DNA from: Pseudomonadota bacterium
GTDB lineage: Bacteria > Pseudomonadota > Alphaproteobacteria > Rs-D84
NCBI GenBank assembly: GCA_009781955.1
Contig: WQUT01000075.1
Span: forward strand, 1 to 9,187
Direction of reading: 5' to 3'
DNA: 9,187 nucleotides
Made by a program: the position numbers and the translations under genes
In this document: positions 1 through 7,470 of the stretch, one piece after another
Layout of the letters: every line of letters begins with the position of its first letter
Numbering within the stretch: position 1 is the first letter of the stretch
Notes under the pieces: model-generated
The model's input: only the letters and a program-made list of their open reading frames with translations
What the model was told of the DNA's origin: nothing
Database searches by the model: none

Positions 1-655
1 CGCATTCCGGGTGCAAAAGCAAGACACATTTGACGGTAACGCCGTTCAACATCCCGGGCGACAATTTTTTTATTCCCATTTTTAAACGCGTGTTTACCAA
101 CCAAAGAACTTCCGCCGACATTCCCGCCAGCGCATTTTCTTTTATATCGTCCGCGGCGGACAAATCAAGGCTGTATTCAAATTCCATATTTTCAAACAAT
201 CCGGTGCCTATGGTGCGCAGCCAGTGTATCCTGACGGGGATATCTTTTCTTTTTTGGGACAGCCCCCTGTATTCGTCCATGCATAATTTGGCAAAGTCTT
301 CTTTGGGTATTTCCCGGATGACTTTTATTCCGTTGGCAAAGCACTGGCCGGCGATATAAGCGTTGAATATGGTCCATTCCGGATCTTTTTTCCCCAGCCT
401 CCCCCTCGGTTTTATTTCGCAGAATGCAACATCCTCTCTGTGTCCGAAATTAGCGTGCCAATTGGCGGCGTCCAGCGCGCATTCGCAAAAATATATCGTG
501 TATTCGGATTGTTCCGGCAGCAGTGTTTTGCGGTTTATTTTCTTGGTGGCGTATGTGATTTCGCCGACCTTGTATTGCACCGTGGGCAGTTGATTATTTT
601 TATCGCCGTCCCACACGTTGGTCATATCGCCCCTGAAAACTTTATAATATGGCAT
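1..655 (-). CDS. Partial hypothetical protein, DUF7666-like (C-terminus off the left edge)
   Basis: An open reading frame starts at ATG 655 on the minus strand and is still open at base 1, giving 218 residues and no stop. An AAAAAGG Shine-Dalgarno lies 7 bases upstream of the start and a good promoter lies just before it. There is no signal peptide or membrane segment, so a cytoplasmic protein is likely. The N-terminal third has a pattern I associate with DUF7666: YKVF near residue 4, QYKVGEITYA near 27-36, YFCECALDAANW near 54-65, VAFCEIKPRGRL near 74-85, and KVIREIPKEDF near 110-120. DUF7666 proteins have no established function and are often found in phage and accessory DNA. The region after about residue 125 is unrecognised. 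The reading frame is certain; the family is a moderate inference. The terminator at 721-740 separates it from the DUF3788 gene. Confidence 0.8.
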   Translation of the reverse strand, partial: MPYYKVFRGDMTNVWDGDKNNQLPTVQYKVGEITYATKKINRKTLLPEQSEYTIYFCECALDAANWHANFGHREDVAFCEIKPRGRLGKKDPEWTIFNAYIAGQCFANGIKVIREIPKEDFAKLCMDEYRGLSQKRKDIPVRIHWLRTIGTGLFENMEFEYSLDLSAADDIKENALAGMSAEVLWLVNTRLKMGIKKLSPGMLNGVTVKCVLLLHPEC

Positions 656-677
656 TCTAAAACCTTTTTATAGCAAA

Positions 678-705
678 ATAATACCACCATAATACGTTTT
701 GTCAA
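678..705 (-). promoter_or_regulatory. Promoter of the partial DUF7666-like gene
   Basis: On the minus strand, TTGACA (705-700) and TATTAT (683-678) are separated by 16 bases. A start site is expected near 671, leaving a leader of about 16 bases that contains the AAAAAGG ribosome binding site. The bases before the -10 box (GGTGG) match those in the promoter of the vanY-like gene at 7564. Confidence 0.75.
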
Positions 706-719
706 TCGTAAAACTTGAT

Positions 720-740
720 AAAAAATGGCCGCGCCGGCCG
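720..740 (-). terminator. Rho-independent terminator of the DUF3788 gene
   Basis: The minus strand reads GGCCG-GCG-CGGCC (739-727) followed by ATTTTTTA. This is a compact GC-rich hairpin with a T run, just after the DUF3788 stop codon. It lies upstream of the next gene's promoter, so the two minus-strand genes are separate units. Confidence 0.75.
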
Positions 741-745
741 GGATT

Positions 746-1171
746 CTATACCTCTGGGTTCTTTCTATTCGGTTTTCTTTTTATCTGCAGCAGTTTTCCG
801 ATGTCGGCCAGCAACGGTCGGCCAGGATTTTCCACCATCATCCATTTGCCGTCGTGATACGTCGTGGATTTTTTATAAATATCGCGGATGGCGGCGGAAT
901 ATGTTTTTTCCGCGGCCTCAAACTTTTTCCGCTCTGCCGCGCCAAACACGAACATCAGGCCAAAGCAATCTTCCTTTGCGGACAGCGCGCAGAGCGTCTT
1001 GCCCCCGCGGCGGTATTTGTATTCGTATTTCCAGGATTTATAGCCCCGATTCCACGCGGCGTCCATTTCATACAGGCCGTCTATTAACGACCGGATGGCC
1101 ATCCAATCATTGTATTTTTTGACGCCCAATAATTTTTTCAGCTCTGTGTCCGTCGGGATTTTTTCCAGCAT
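746..1171 (-). CDS. DUF3788 family protein
   Basis: A 141-residue cytoplasmic protein with no signal peptide. The order of conserved pieces is that of DUF3788 (PF12663-type) proteins: WKYEYKYRRGGKTLCALS at residues 47-64, FGLMFVFG at 70-77, YHDGKWMMVE at 105-114 and DIGKLLQIKRKP at 123-134. Length is normal for the family (about 135-145), so it appears intact. The biochemical role of DUF3788 is not known. The start at 1171 is supported by AGGGGGA about 4 bases upstream, the strongest ribosome binding site in the window. It is flanked by a terminator downstream and is divergent from the tail-fibre-like gene, with about 145 bases shared between them. Confidence 0.85.
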   Translation of the reverse strand: MLEKIPTDTELKKLLGVKKYNDWMAIRSLIDGLYEMDAAWNRGYKSWKYEYKYRRGGKTLCALSAKEDCFGLMFVFGAAERKKFEAAEKTYSAAIRDIYKKSTTYHDGKWMMVENPGRPLLADIGKLLQIKRKPNRKNPEV

Positions 1172-1194
1172 GTCGTCCCCCTGTTTGTAAGCAG

Positions 1195-1221
1195 TTTATA
1201 ACGATATTACGGCAATATCAA
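1195..1221 (-). promoter_or_regulatory. Possible promoter of the DUF3788 gene
   Basis: On the minus strand, TTGATA (1221-1216) and TATAAA (1200-1195) are separated by only 15 bases, which is short. It is the best pair in the gap. The position fits a leader of about 17 bases carrying the strong ribosome binding site. Confidence 0.35.
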
Positions 1222-1251
1222 GGATCAATGTCGCCCTTTGCCAGCAAAAGC

Positions 1252-1275
1252 AGGGGGGAACATCCCCCTTATTTT
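1252..1275 (+). terminator. Terminator-like hairpin between divergent genes
   Basis: AGGGGG (1252-1257) pairs with CCCCCT (1264-1269), with a short GAACAT loop, followed by the T-rich TATTTTAT. In form it is a plus-strand rho-independent terminator, but no plus-strand gene is visible upstream. It sits directly before the -35 box of the tail-fibre-like gene and may insulate that gene from read-through, or be the end of an antisense transcript. Confidence 0.45.
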
Positions 1276-1276
1276 A

Positions 1277-1305
1277 TTGCAAAAATATGGCGAAACTGTT
1301 AAAAT
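1277..1305 (+). promoter_or_regulatory. Promoter of the tail-fibre-like gene
   Basis: TTGCAA (1277-1282) and TAAAAT (1300-1305) are separated by 17 bases. The predicted start site is near 1312, only about four bases before ATG 1316. The mRNA would be almost leaderless, which excludes the TTG at 1238 as a start from this promoter. Confidence 0.65.
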
Positions 1306-1315
1306 ATGGCAGAGA

Positions 1316-2314
1316 ATGTTGTTCCGGAAATTAGAATTTTTACCATTATTTTTTATGGTGGTGGTGTTTGCAACGCCCGGTTGGGCGAATATTGCCAGCC
1401 AAGAATATATTGACAACATAATCGCTGCCTTGTCATCAGTGGCATCAACGGGCAGTTATAATGATTTAACAGACAAGCCCACGTTGGGAACAGCGGCCGC
1501 AAAGGATATTAATGAATTTGCGACCGCCGGACAAGGCGCGAAAGCAGATACCGCGCTGCAATCAATTCCTATTGCCACAACGTCTGTCCTGGGCGGAATA
1601 AAACCTGACGGCACAACGATAAAGGTTGCATCGGACGGAACGATTGGCGCGATTTTTGACGTCACTATGAATTCAATGCGCGTTACAAAGACGGCCTACG
1701 GGCCTGGGAATTGGCAATGGACAAATGACACGGTGATTGGATTCCCAATAGCTTTGAATGAGACATTGTTATCACTCCCCACAGGCAATGTGTTCCGTAT
1801 ATCATATTCAGAGGGCGGATCCATAGAACTTAACTTCATCAAAAATTTGTATGAGGAGCCCAAGGCCGACTGGAACGCCACAAGCGGATCCAAGCTCATA
1901 TTAAACAAACCGACGCTTGGAACCGCGGCGGCCGCGAATACAACAGACTTCGCAACCGCGGCCCAGGGCGCTCTGGCCGATTCCGCCATACAACCCGGTG
2001 ACTTGGCGCCTGTCGCGACATCCGGATCTTATGCCGATTTGTCGAACAAGCCGTCAATCCCCACGACCGGCACGGCATCCGGCAATGTTCCGACCCTTGG
2101 GTCCGCCGCGTCTATCACGGCAAATGTTCCCGCGGTATTTAACACATCCGGGGCTTTGGTTCCGCATGACAGCGGCGCGCTGGGAACGGCGGCTTTCACC
2201 GACAGCACCGCGTATGCCACCGCGGCCCAGGGCGCGAAGGCAGATACGGCGATACAACCGGCCGGCGGGACAATGACCGGCGTTTTGATTGTTCCATCCC
2301 CGCCGTTGCCATAA
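1316..2314 (+). CDS. Exported protein with phage tail-fibre-like repeats
   Basis: A 332-residue protein when started at ATG 1316. The same frame is open from a TTG at 1238, but 1316 gives a clean signal peptide (residues 1-24: charged MLFRK, hydrophobic core, cleavage after PGWA) and fits the promoter at 1277. The mature part starts NIASQEYIDNII. Three units resembling phage tail-fibre repeats follow: a GSY.DL..KP segment, LGTAAA..., FATAAQGAKADTAIQ, near residues 45-82, 200-235 and 280-312. An ATTSVLGGIKPDGTTI segment near 87-102, also typical of tail fibres, sits between them. The C-terminus is GGTMTGVLIVPSPPLP, a motif that in phage fibres normally leads into a further domain, so this copy may be shortened. 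No phage structural genes are nearby. A surface adhesin or fibre is the likely role, by inference. Alternative: a stray prophage fibre gene. Confidence 0.8.
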   Translation: MLFRKLEFLPLFFMVVVFATPGWANIASQEYIDNIIAALSSVASTGSYNDLTDKPTLGTAAAKDINEFATAGQGAKADTALQSIPIATTSVLGGIKPDGTTIKVASDGTIGAIFDVTMNSMRVTKTAYGPGNWQWTNDTVIGFPIALNETLLSLPTGNVFRISYSEGGSIELNFIKNLYEEPKADWNATSGSKLILNKPTLGTAAAANTTDFATAAQGALADSAIQPGDLAPVATSGSYADLSNKPSIPTTGTASGNVPTLGSAASITANVPAVFNTSGALVPHDSGALGTAAFTDSTAYATAAQGAKADTAIQPAGGTMTGVLIVPSPPLP

Positions 2315-2538
2315 AAAACAAGGTTTCGTTTATTTCTAATTTTCATAATAAAATCATTACGTTCGCGCCGCAAGCGTAGGCCGGACCAGCAGTAAACGTA
2401 GGTTATGTGCACAATTTAACAAATCCATGCATATATGTTCCAACCCCGGCCACGAATCTTTCGCAGACTGTAAATGTAAAGTATGTATTGTGCGCTGTGG
2501 ATGCCGCGAACGGGATATTGAATTTTACCGTGATTTGA
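2315..2538 (+). pseudogene. Remnant of a surface protein sharing the N-terminal domain of the 3845-6145 protein
   Basis: Directly after the fibre stop codon, translation in the frame of base 2380 gives AGPAVNVGYVH, then LSQTVNVKYVLCAVDAANGILN, ending at TGA 2536-2538. This aligns with the start of the mature 3845-6145 protein (AGQAANVDFVH, then VVNVKYTLCAIDRANEILN). Within the VNVKY...ILN core 14 of 18 residues match. Upstream, an in-frame TAG (2377) interrupts it, and a hydrophobic stretch in another frame (TRFRLFLIFII, from about 2318) looks like a displaced signal peptide. There is no good start codon. Frame changes, a stop and the missing remainder mark it as a decayed gene, or as the broken 3' continuation of the fibre gene. 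It overlaps the end of the convergent small membrane protein by 14 bases. Confidence 0.55.
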
Positions 2539-2716
2539 CATTCCGCTTCATACGGACGATTGCCGGGGATAAAATCAGACAGCCCAGGATTAAATTAAAT
2601 ACGCCGCCGCCAGCCGCGCCCTTTACCCCGCCGTGATTAAAACCAATCTGCGCGCCGGTCGCCACAAAGCCGGCCAAAGCACCGATCAAAAAAATACGCC
2701 CGAGATTTTTATTCAT
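2525..2716 (-). CDS. Small two-helix membrane protein, unknown
   Basis: A 63-residue protein from ATG 2716. The frame also opens at ATG 2782 (85 residues), which would add FRLFLILAAKII and coincides with the predicted transcription start, so a leaderless longer form is possible. I prefer 2716 because the short form begins MNKNLGR and then enters a membrane helix directly, and a weak GGA lies 7 bases upstream. Two hydrophobic segments, residues 6-25 and 36-54, are joined by a glycine-rich turn (FNHGGVKGAAGGG), and the C-terminus is basic (RMKRNVKSR), which suggests an inner-membrane hairpin with both ends in the cytoplasm. I do not recognise the family. It could be a small stress or transport accessory protein; nothing nearby settles this. 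Confidence 0.5.
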   Translation of the reverse strand: MNKNLGRIFLIGALAGFVATGAQIGFNHGGVKGAAGGGVFNLILGCLILSPAIVRMKRNVKSR

Positions 2717-2753
2717 GGACTGTTCCGTTATAATTTTGGCAGCAAGAATGAGA

Positions 2754-2767
2754 AAAAGTCTGAACCC
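2754..2767. repeat. 14-bp direct repeat, left copy
   Basis: AAAAGTCTGAACCC is identical to bases 3498-3511. The two copies bracket the AT-rich orphan gene and its promoter, with 744 bases from copy to copy. Confidence 0.6.
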
Positions 2768-2788
2768 ACCGCCCGCTTGCATGTTACG

Positions 2789-2817
2789 AATTTACAACGA
2801 TATTATCGAAGTGACAA
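2789..2817 (-). promoter_or_regulatory. Possible promoter of the small membrane protein
   Basis: On the minus strand, TTGTCA (2817-2812) and TAAATT (2794-2789) are separated by 17 bases. Start site expected near 2782, coinciding with the upstream ATG of the same frame. Confidence 0.4.
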
Positions 2818-2874
2818 GAGTGGTTGATACTTTAAGGTTTTAGTTTTTCTAAACCATGAAGTTGAGACGCCGAC

Positions 2875-3366
2875 TTAAATTTGCTTTTTCTTTCTGTCTA
2901 GTGGTAATAAGTTTACAAATTGTCTTTTTATGACGTGCAATTTTTGCGCATCAAGTATCTCGTTATTTATTTCTGGAGTTTTTATTTTTATATAAACATC
3001 CCAAATATCATAGAAAATTGTGCTGGATTTTTTACCAATATGAGTAATATTTTTGCTTTTGCCAAATAAAAGTCTTGGACCAGTCATCCAATACCTTTCT
3101 TCACGACTAGTTATGACGCATCTGTGGTCGCACGTATCGTTTTTTACTGGGTCACATACGCCTTCCAGTAATCTATCACAATTTTCTATAATATTGGGTT
3201 CTTCACGAAATATATCGTATGTTTTTCCGTCAATTGTAACCGCAAACGAACCTTGTTTAGTGGTGCTTTCGGCTATACCTATTGATTCACCGTCAAAAAG
3301 AAGGTTAATAGAATTTTTCTTAATAGTATAAGTGACATCTTGTGCAATCATGTTTAACTTCCTCAT
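2875..3366 (-). CDS. Hypothetical protein, AT-rich orphan
   Basis: A 163-residue cytoplasmic-looking protein that I do not recognise. The N-terminal half is rich in short beta-strand-like stretches (YTIKKNSINLLFDGESIGIAE, residues 13-33; FAVTIDGKTYDIF, 41-53), resembling a small beta-sandwich or roll. Four cysteines follow at 63, 71, 79 and 83 (spacing 7, 7, 3), which could bind metal or form disulphides. The C-terminus is basic (DRKKKQI). ATG 3366 is preceded by GGAGGAG at a rather long spacing of 10 bases. ATG 3351 (MIAQDV) has AGGAAG at a better spacing and may be the real start. The base composition is clearly more AT-rich than the flanking genes, and a 14-bp direct repeat brackets the gene. 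Both suggest later acquisition. A good promoter (3398-3426) indicates it is expressed. Confidence 0.7.
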   Translation of the reverse strand: MRKLNMIAQDVTYTIKKNSINLLFDGESIGIAESTTKQGSFAVTIDGKTYDIFREEPNIIENCDRLLEGVCDPVKNDTCDHRCVITSREERYWMTGPRLLFGKSKNITHIGKKSSTIFYDIWDVYIKIKTPEINNEILDAQKLHVIKRQFVNLLPLDRKKKQI

Positions 3367-3397
3367 TCTTATCTATCTCCTCCCGATATTTTAAGAA

Positions 3398-3426
3398 ATC
3401 ATAACACAAACTTTCGCCAATTTCAA
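3398..3426 (-). promoter_or_regulatory. Promoter of the AT-rich orphan gene
   Basis: On the minus strand, TTGAAA (3426-3421) and TATGAT (3403-3398) are separated by 17 bases. Start site near 3391, leaving a leader of about 25 bases that carries GGGAGGAG. Confidence 0.7.
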
Positions 3427-3497
3427 TATATTTGTAGAGTTTTCCGCGAAATGTTCAGACAAATAATCCTTTGATAGAATTTATGTGTAAAATTATG

Positions 3498-3511
3498 AAA
3501 AGTCTGAACCC
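3498..3511. repeat. 14-bp direct repeat, right copy
   Basis: AAAAGTCTGAACCC, identical to 2754-2767. It lies in the 302-base stretch between the orphan gene and the tRNA, which otherwise holds hairpins and a tRNA-like fragment. Confidence 0.6.
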
Positions 3512-3513
3512 TG

Positions 3514-3540
3514 AAAAAGCCCGATTTCTCGGGCATTTTA
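3514..3540. terminator. Bidirectional terminator-like hairpin
   Basis: GCCCGA (3519-3524), loop TTTC, TCGGGC (3529-3534): a perfect 6-bp GC-rich stem. On the minus strand it is followed by TTTTT, on the plus strand by ATTTTA. Read on the minus strand it would back up the tRNA terminator and isolate the orphan gene. Confidence 0.6.
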
Positions 3541-3567
3541 GTTATAATTTAATGAAAAATGTAAGAT

Positions 3568-3587
3568 TGGTAGCGGCGGAGGGATTA
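3568..3587 (-). repeat. tRNA 3'-end-like fragment
   Basis: On the minus strand this reads like the last 20 bases of a tRNA: T-stem CCCTC, an acceptor strand ending CGCCGCT, then A and CCA. It matches the 3' end of the tRNA-Met at 3669 at 18 of the first 20 positions. No 5' half of a tRNA precedes it. It may be a tRNA fragment left by deletion or an attachment-site remnant. Confidence 0.5.
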
Positions 3588-3622
3588 GTTCGCACAGGCC
3601 TTGTTCATTGAACCCTCCCCGC

Positions 3623-3641
3623 CTTTTTGCAAAGCAAAAAG
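3623..3641. repeat. A/T-rich inverted repeat
   Basis: CTTTTTGC, loop AAA, GCAAAAAG: a perfect 8-bp stem. It is next to another hairpin (3645-3661), and together with the tRNA-like fragment it forms a compact block of nested palindromes (3568-3661). Confidence 0.6.
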
Positions 3642-3661
3642 ACACCCCTCCAAAGGAGGGG
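3635..3661 (-). terminator. Terminator of the tRNA-Met gene
   Basis: CCCCTCC (3645-3651), loop AAA, GGAGGGG (3655-3661) is a perfect 7-bp stem. On the minus strand it begins eight bases after the encoded CCA and is followed by TGTCTTTTTG, the layout of a rho-independent terminator. Confidence 0.7.
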
Positions 3662-3668
3662 AATTATT

Positions 3669-3743
3669 TGGTAGCGGGAGAGGGATTCGGACCCCCGACC
3701 AAAGGATTATGATTCCTCTGCTCTACCACTGAGCTATCCCGCC
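3669..3743 (-). tRNA. tRNA-Met (anticodon CAU), elongator type
   Basis: 75 bases including an encoded CCA. On the minus strand: acceptor GGCGGGA pairing with TCCCGCT (one G-T pair), D-arm GCTC/GAGC, anticodon stem GAGGA/TCCTT with loop ATCATAA (anticodon CAT), T-stem GGGGG/CCCTC, discriminator A. The anticodon arm and variable loop resemble alphaproteobacterial elongator tRNA-Met. The acceptor is fully paired at its end apart from the wobble, so it is not the initiator. A tRNA-Ile2 (modified CAU) is less likely but not excluded. The T-loop reads TCCGAAT instead of TTCGAAT, so position 55 is C rather than the almost universal U. It has its own promoter and terminator, both nearby. Confidence 0.9.
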
Positions 3744-3748
3744 GGCTT

Positions 3749-3779
3749 GTCACCCGTAGCCTCGGCGAAGGGTGGCGAC
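3749..3779. repeat. Leader hairpin between promoter and tRNA-Met
   Basis: GTCACCC (3749-3755) pairs with GGGTG..GAC (3770-3779) with a two-base bulge. It lies between the predicted transcription start (near 3777) and the mature tRNA 5' end, so it would be removed with the precursor leader. Confidence 0.4.
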
Positions 3780-3783
3780 GCGG

Positions 3784-3811
3784 ATTATATCATGCATCAG
3801 CCTGAAATCAA
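3784..3811 (-). promoter_or_regulatory. Promoter of tRNA-Met
   Basis: On the minus strand, TTGATT (3811-3806) and a perfect TATAAT (3789-3784) are separated by 16 bases, followed by a GC-rich discriminator (CCGCG), as is usual for growth-rate-controlled stable RNA genes. Confidence 0.75.
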
Positions 3812-3844
3812 GAGAATTTATAGAAATTAGGATTTGCAGGCGGA

Positions 3845-6145
<2,301 letters not shown>

Positions 6146-6182
6146 TTCGGCACCGTTTTGTTGACACTGTTATTTGGAACCT

Positions 6183-6211
6183 ATTTTACACAAAGCGGCC
6201 AGTCCGGTCAA
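6183..6211 (-). promoter_or_regulatory. Promoter of the large surface protein gene
   Basis: On the minus strand, TTGACC (6211-6206) and TAAAAT (6188-6183) are separated by 17 bases. Start site near 6176, about 30 bases before ATG 6145, so the CA tract is transcribed and lies downstream of the promoter rather than inside it. Confidence 0.7.
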
Positions 6212-6223
6212 CAAGAAACCCTT

Positions 6224-6249
6224 CGTCAGTGGCTAACCCGCCACTGACG
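6224..6249. repeat. 9-bp perfect inverted repeat upstream of the surface-protein promoter
   Basis: CGTCAGTGG (6224-6232) and CCACTGACG (6241-6249) are separated by 8 bases. It ends 12 bases before the -35 box and lies about 80 bases after the sodB stop. It may be an operator, or the sodB terminator, although no clear T run follows. Confidence 0.55.
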
Positions 6250-6326
6250 CAAAGGCGGACGACGATTACTGAATATTACGAGATAAAAAGATACCCACCC
6301 TTACAAAGTTCATAAATCAAATCATT

Positions 6327-6947
6327 TTATTTCAAATTCGCGGCCACGAAATCCCAATTCACCAGGTGCGTCAGGAATGCGTCCACGAAATCCGCGCGGC
6401 GGTTCTGGTAATCCAGGTAATACGCGTGCTCCCACACGTCCAGGCACATTATCGGTTTGCGGCCGTGCGCGATCGGGGTATCCCCGTTCGCGGTGGTTTC
6501 TATTTTCAGCGCGCCGGATTCGCCCGCCCCGGCGCCGCCCTGCGGCGACGTGTCGCGGACCAGCCATGCCCAGCCGCTGCCGAATACGCCGGTCGCCGCG
6601 GCCTTGAAATCGGCCAGAAACTTGTCCCAGCTGCCGAATGCGTCCGCGATTTTCTTTGGGAATTCCGCGTGCAAGTCCAAACTGAGCCCGCGAAAGAAAA
6701 AATCATGGTTAAAGACCTGGGCCGCGTTGTTGAATATCTTTTGCGCGGGAGCACCGGCGGCGGCCGCTTTTTTGATAATTTCTTCCAGCGGCAGATTTTC
6801 GTAATCGGTTCCGGCAATCAGTCCGTTCAGGTTTTTTATATACCCGTCCATATGCTTGCCATAGTGAAAGTCTATCGTTTGCGCGGACATAAACGGCTCC
6901 AGCCCGTCGCGCACGAAATTCAGCGGATATTGCAAAAGTGCGAACAT
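6327..6947 (-). CDS. sodB: Superoxide dismutase, Fe type
   Basis: A 206-residue protein that converts superoxide to hydrogen peroxide and oxygen in the cytoplasm; no signal peptide. The four metal ligands are visible: H28 (in FHYGKH), H81 (in NHDFFF), D170 and H174 (in DVWEHAYY). The family signatures NNAAQVFNH, FGSGWAWLV and VNWDFVA are present. Gln in AAQ (Q77), rather than Gly, points to the iron form. The frame is open further upstream (to 7046), but ATG 6947 is chosen because AAGGAG lies just before it and the sequence then starts FALLQYPL, as in other SodB. Length is normal. A moderately good promoter lies at 6974-7001, so it may be transcribed alone, although the HTH gene upstream is on the same strand 145 bases away. 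Confidence 0.95.
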   Translation of the reverse strand: MFALLQYPLNFVRDGLEPFMSAQTIDFHYGKHMDGYIKNLNGLIAGTDYENLPLEEIIKKAAAAGAPAQKIFNNAAQVFNHDFFFRGLSLDLHAEFPKKIADAFGSWDKFLADFKAAATGVFGSGWAWLVRDTSPQGGAGAGESGALKIETTANGDTPIAHGRKPIMCLDVWEHAYYLDYQNRRADFVDAFLTHLVNWDFVAANLK

Positions 6948-6973
6948 ATTCCTTCTCCTTGTTATATTTTTAC

Positions 6974-7001
6974 ATGCTAAACCAAATTTTCCAAAAATCA
7001 A
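6974..7001 (-). promoter_or_regulatory. Possible sodB promoter
   Basis: On the minus strand, TTGATT (7001-6996) and TAGCAT (6979-6974) are separated by 16 bases. The -35 box is the same as in the tRNA and HTH gene promoters here. The -10 match is only fair. Confidence 0.4.
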
Positions 7002-7026
7002 TCGGGAATAGTTGCCGTGCCGGCGG

Positions 7027-7077
7027 CGGCGCAAAGAAACGCCCACACATGCGAATGCGCGCGCGCCCTTTGCGCCG
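7027..7077. repeat. 10-bp inverted repeat between the HTH gene and sodB
   Basis: CGGCGCAAAG (7027-7036) and CTTTGCGCCG (7068-7077) pair perfectly around a 31-base GC-rich loop. It starts 16 bases after the HTH stop codon. It could end the HTH transcript, but there is no T run directly after it. Confidence 0.5.
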
Positions 7078-7092
7078 GATTGTTTCCGCGGG

Positions 7093-7323
7093 TCATTCGT
7101 GCTTCAGATACTTTACAAAATCGGTTATATCGGCCCCGGTGGCCGAAAGGATTTTCGCAATAGACTGCGTTGACGGCCAACGCGGCTGGCCTTCGCGGGA
7201 CCAGCGCTTGCTCTTGTTGAATGTCGTGGCGTCCAAACCGCTGCACCGCGCCAAGCGCGAGCATGAATATCCGCGTTCGCCAGCAAAGCGCTCTATGGCG
7301 CCCCAAACTTCTTCATGGTTCAT
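7093..7323 (-). CDS. Short HTH-type transcriptional regulator (S24-repressor-like DNA-binding domain only)
   Basis: A 76-residue protein from ATG 7323, chosen because GGAGAG lies about 6 bases upstream and because the promoter at 7355-7383 starts transcription after the upstream in-frame codons. ATG 7335 (MEREMNHEEVW) is also possible. The sequence NHEEVWGAIERFAGERGYS..LAR..GLDATTFNKSKR closely follows the N-terminus of alphaproteobacterial XRE/S24-type repressors. The helix-turn-helix is about residues 20-40, followed by RWPSTQSIAKILSATGADITDFV (49-70). Those repressors normally continue into an S24 peptidase-like dimerisation domain of over 100 residues; here the protein stops at KYLKHE. 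It is likely a DNA-binding repressor and possibly acts on its own promoter, where a 33-bp motif occurs twice. The target is unknown. Confidence 0.8.
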   Translation of the reverse strand: MNHEEVWGAIERFAGERGYSCSRLARCSGLDATTFNKSKRWSREGQPRWPSTQSIAKILSATGADITDFVKYLKHE

Positions 7324-7352
7324 TTCTCTCTCCATATGCCAGGTTGTGCGCA

Positions 7353-7385
7353 TAATTATAATTGAATAAAAGAATAAAATCAAGC
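7353..7385. repeat. 33-bp promoter repeat, proximal copy
   Basis: Matches 7471-7503 at 27 of 33 positions and includes the whole -35 to -10 region of the HTH promoter. Confidence 0.65.
7355..7383 (-). promoter_or_regulatory. Proximal promoter of the HTH regulator gene
   Basis: On the minus strand, TTGATT (7383-7378) and a perfect TATAAT (7360-7355) are separated by 17 bases. Start site near 7348, leaving a leader of about 25 bases with the GGAGAG ribosome binding site. Confidence 0.8.
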
Positions 7386-7470
7386 GTGGGTTGGTAAGAA
7401 TGTTTTCTTTGGCAAAAAATATTGAATTGTAATGATTCCGGATACGGCCGATATAACAAGGCCCGGTTTC

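Noticed and set aside
30..673. Plus-strand frames at 30-359, 363-593 and 440-673
   Set aside because: The minus-strand frame 655-1 is continuous over 218 codons with promoter and ribosome binding site and explains the region better.
1238..1315. TTG 1238 as start of the tail-fibre-like protein
   Set aside because: It lies before the predicted promoter and places 26 unneeded residues ahead of a clean signal peptide.
6366..6980. Plus-strand frames opposite sodB
   Set aside because: They lie fully antisense to a gene with all catalytic residues; the composition is that of a GC-rich shadow frame.
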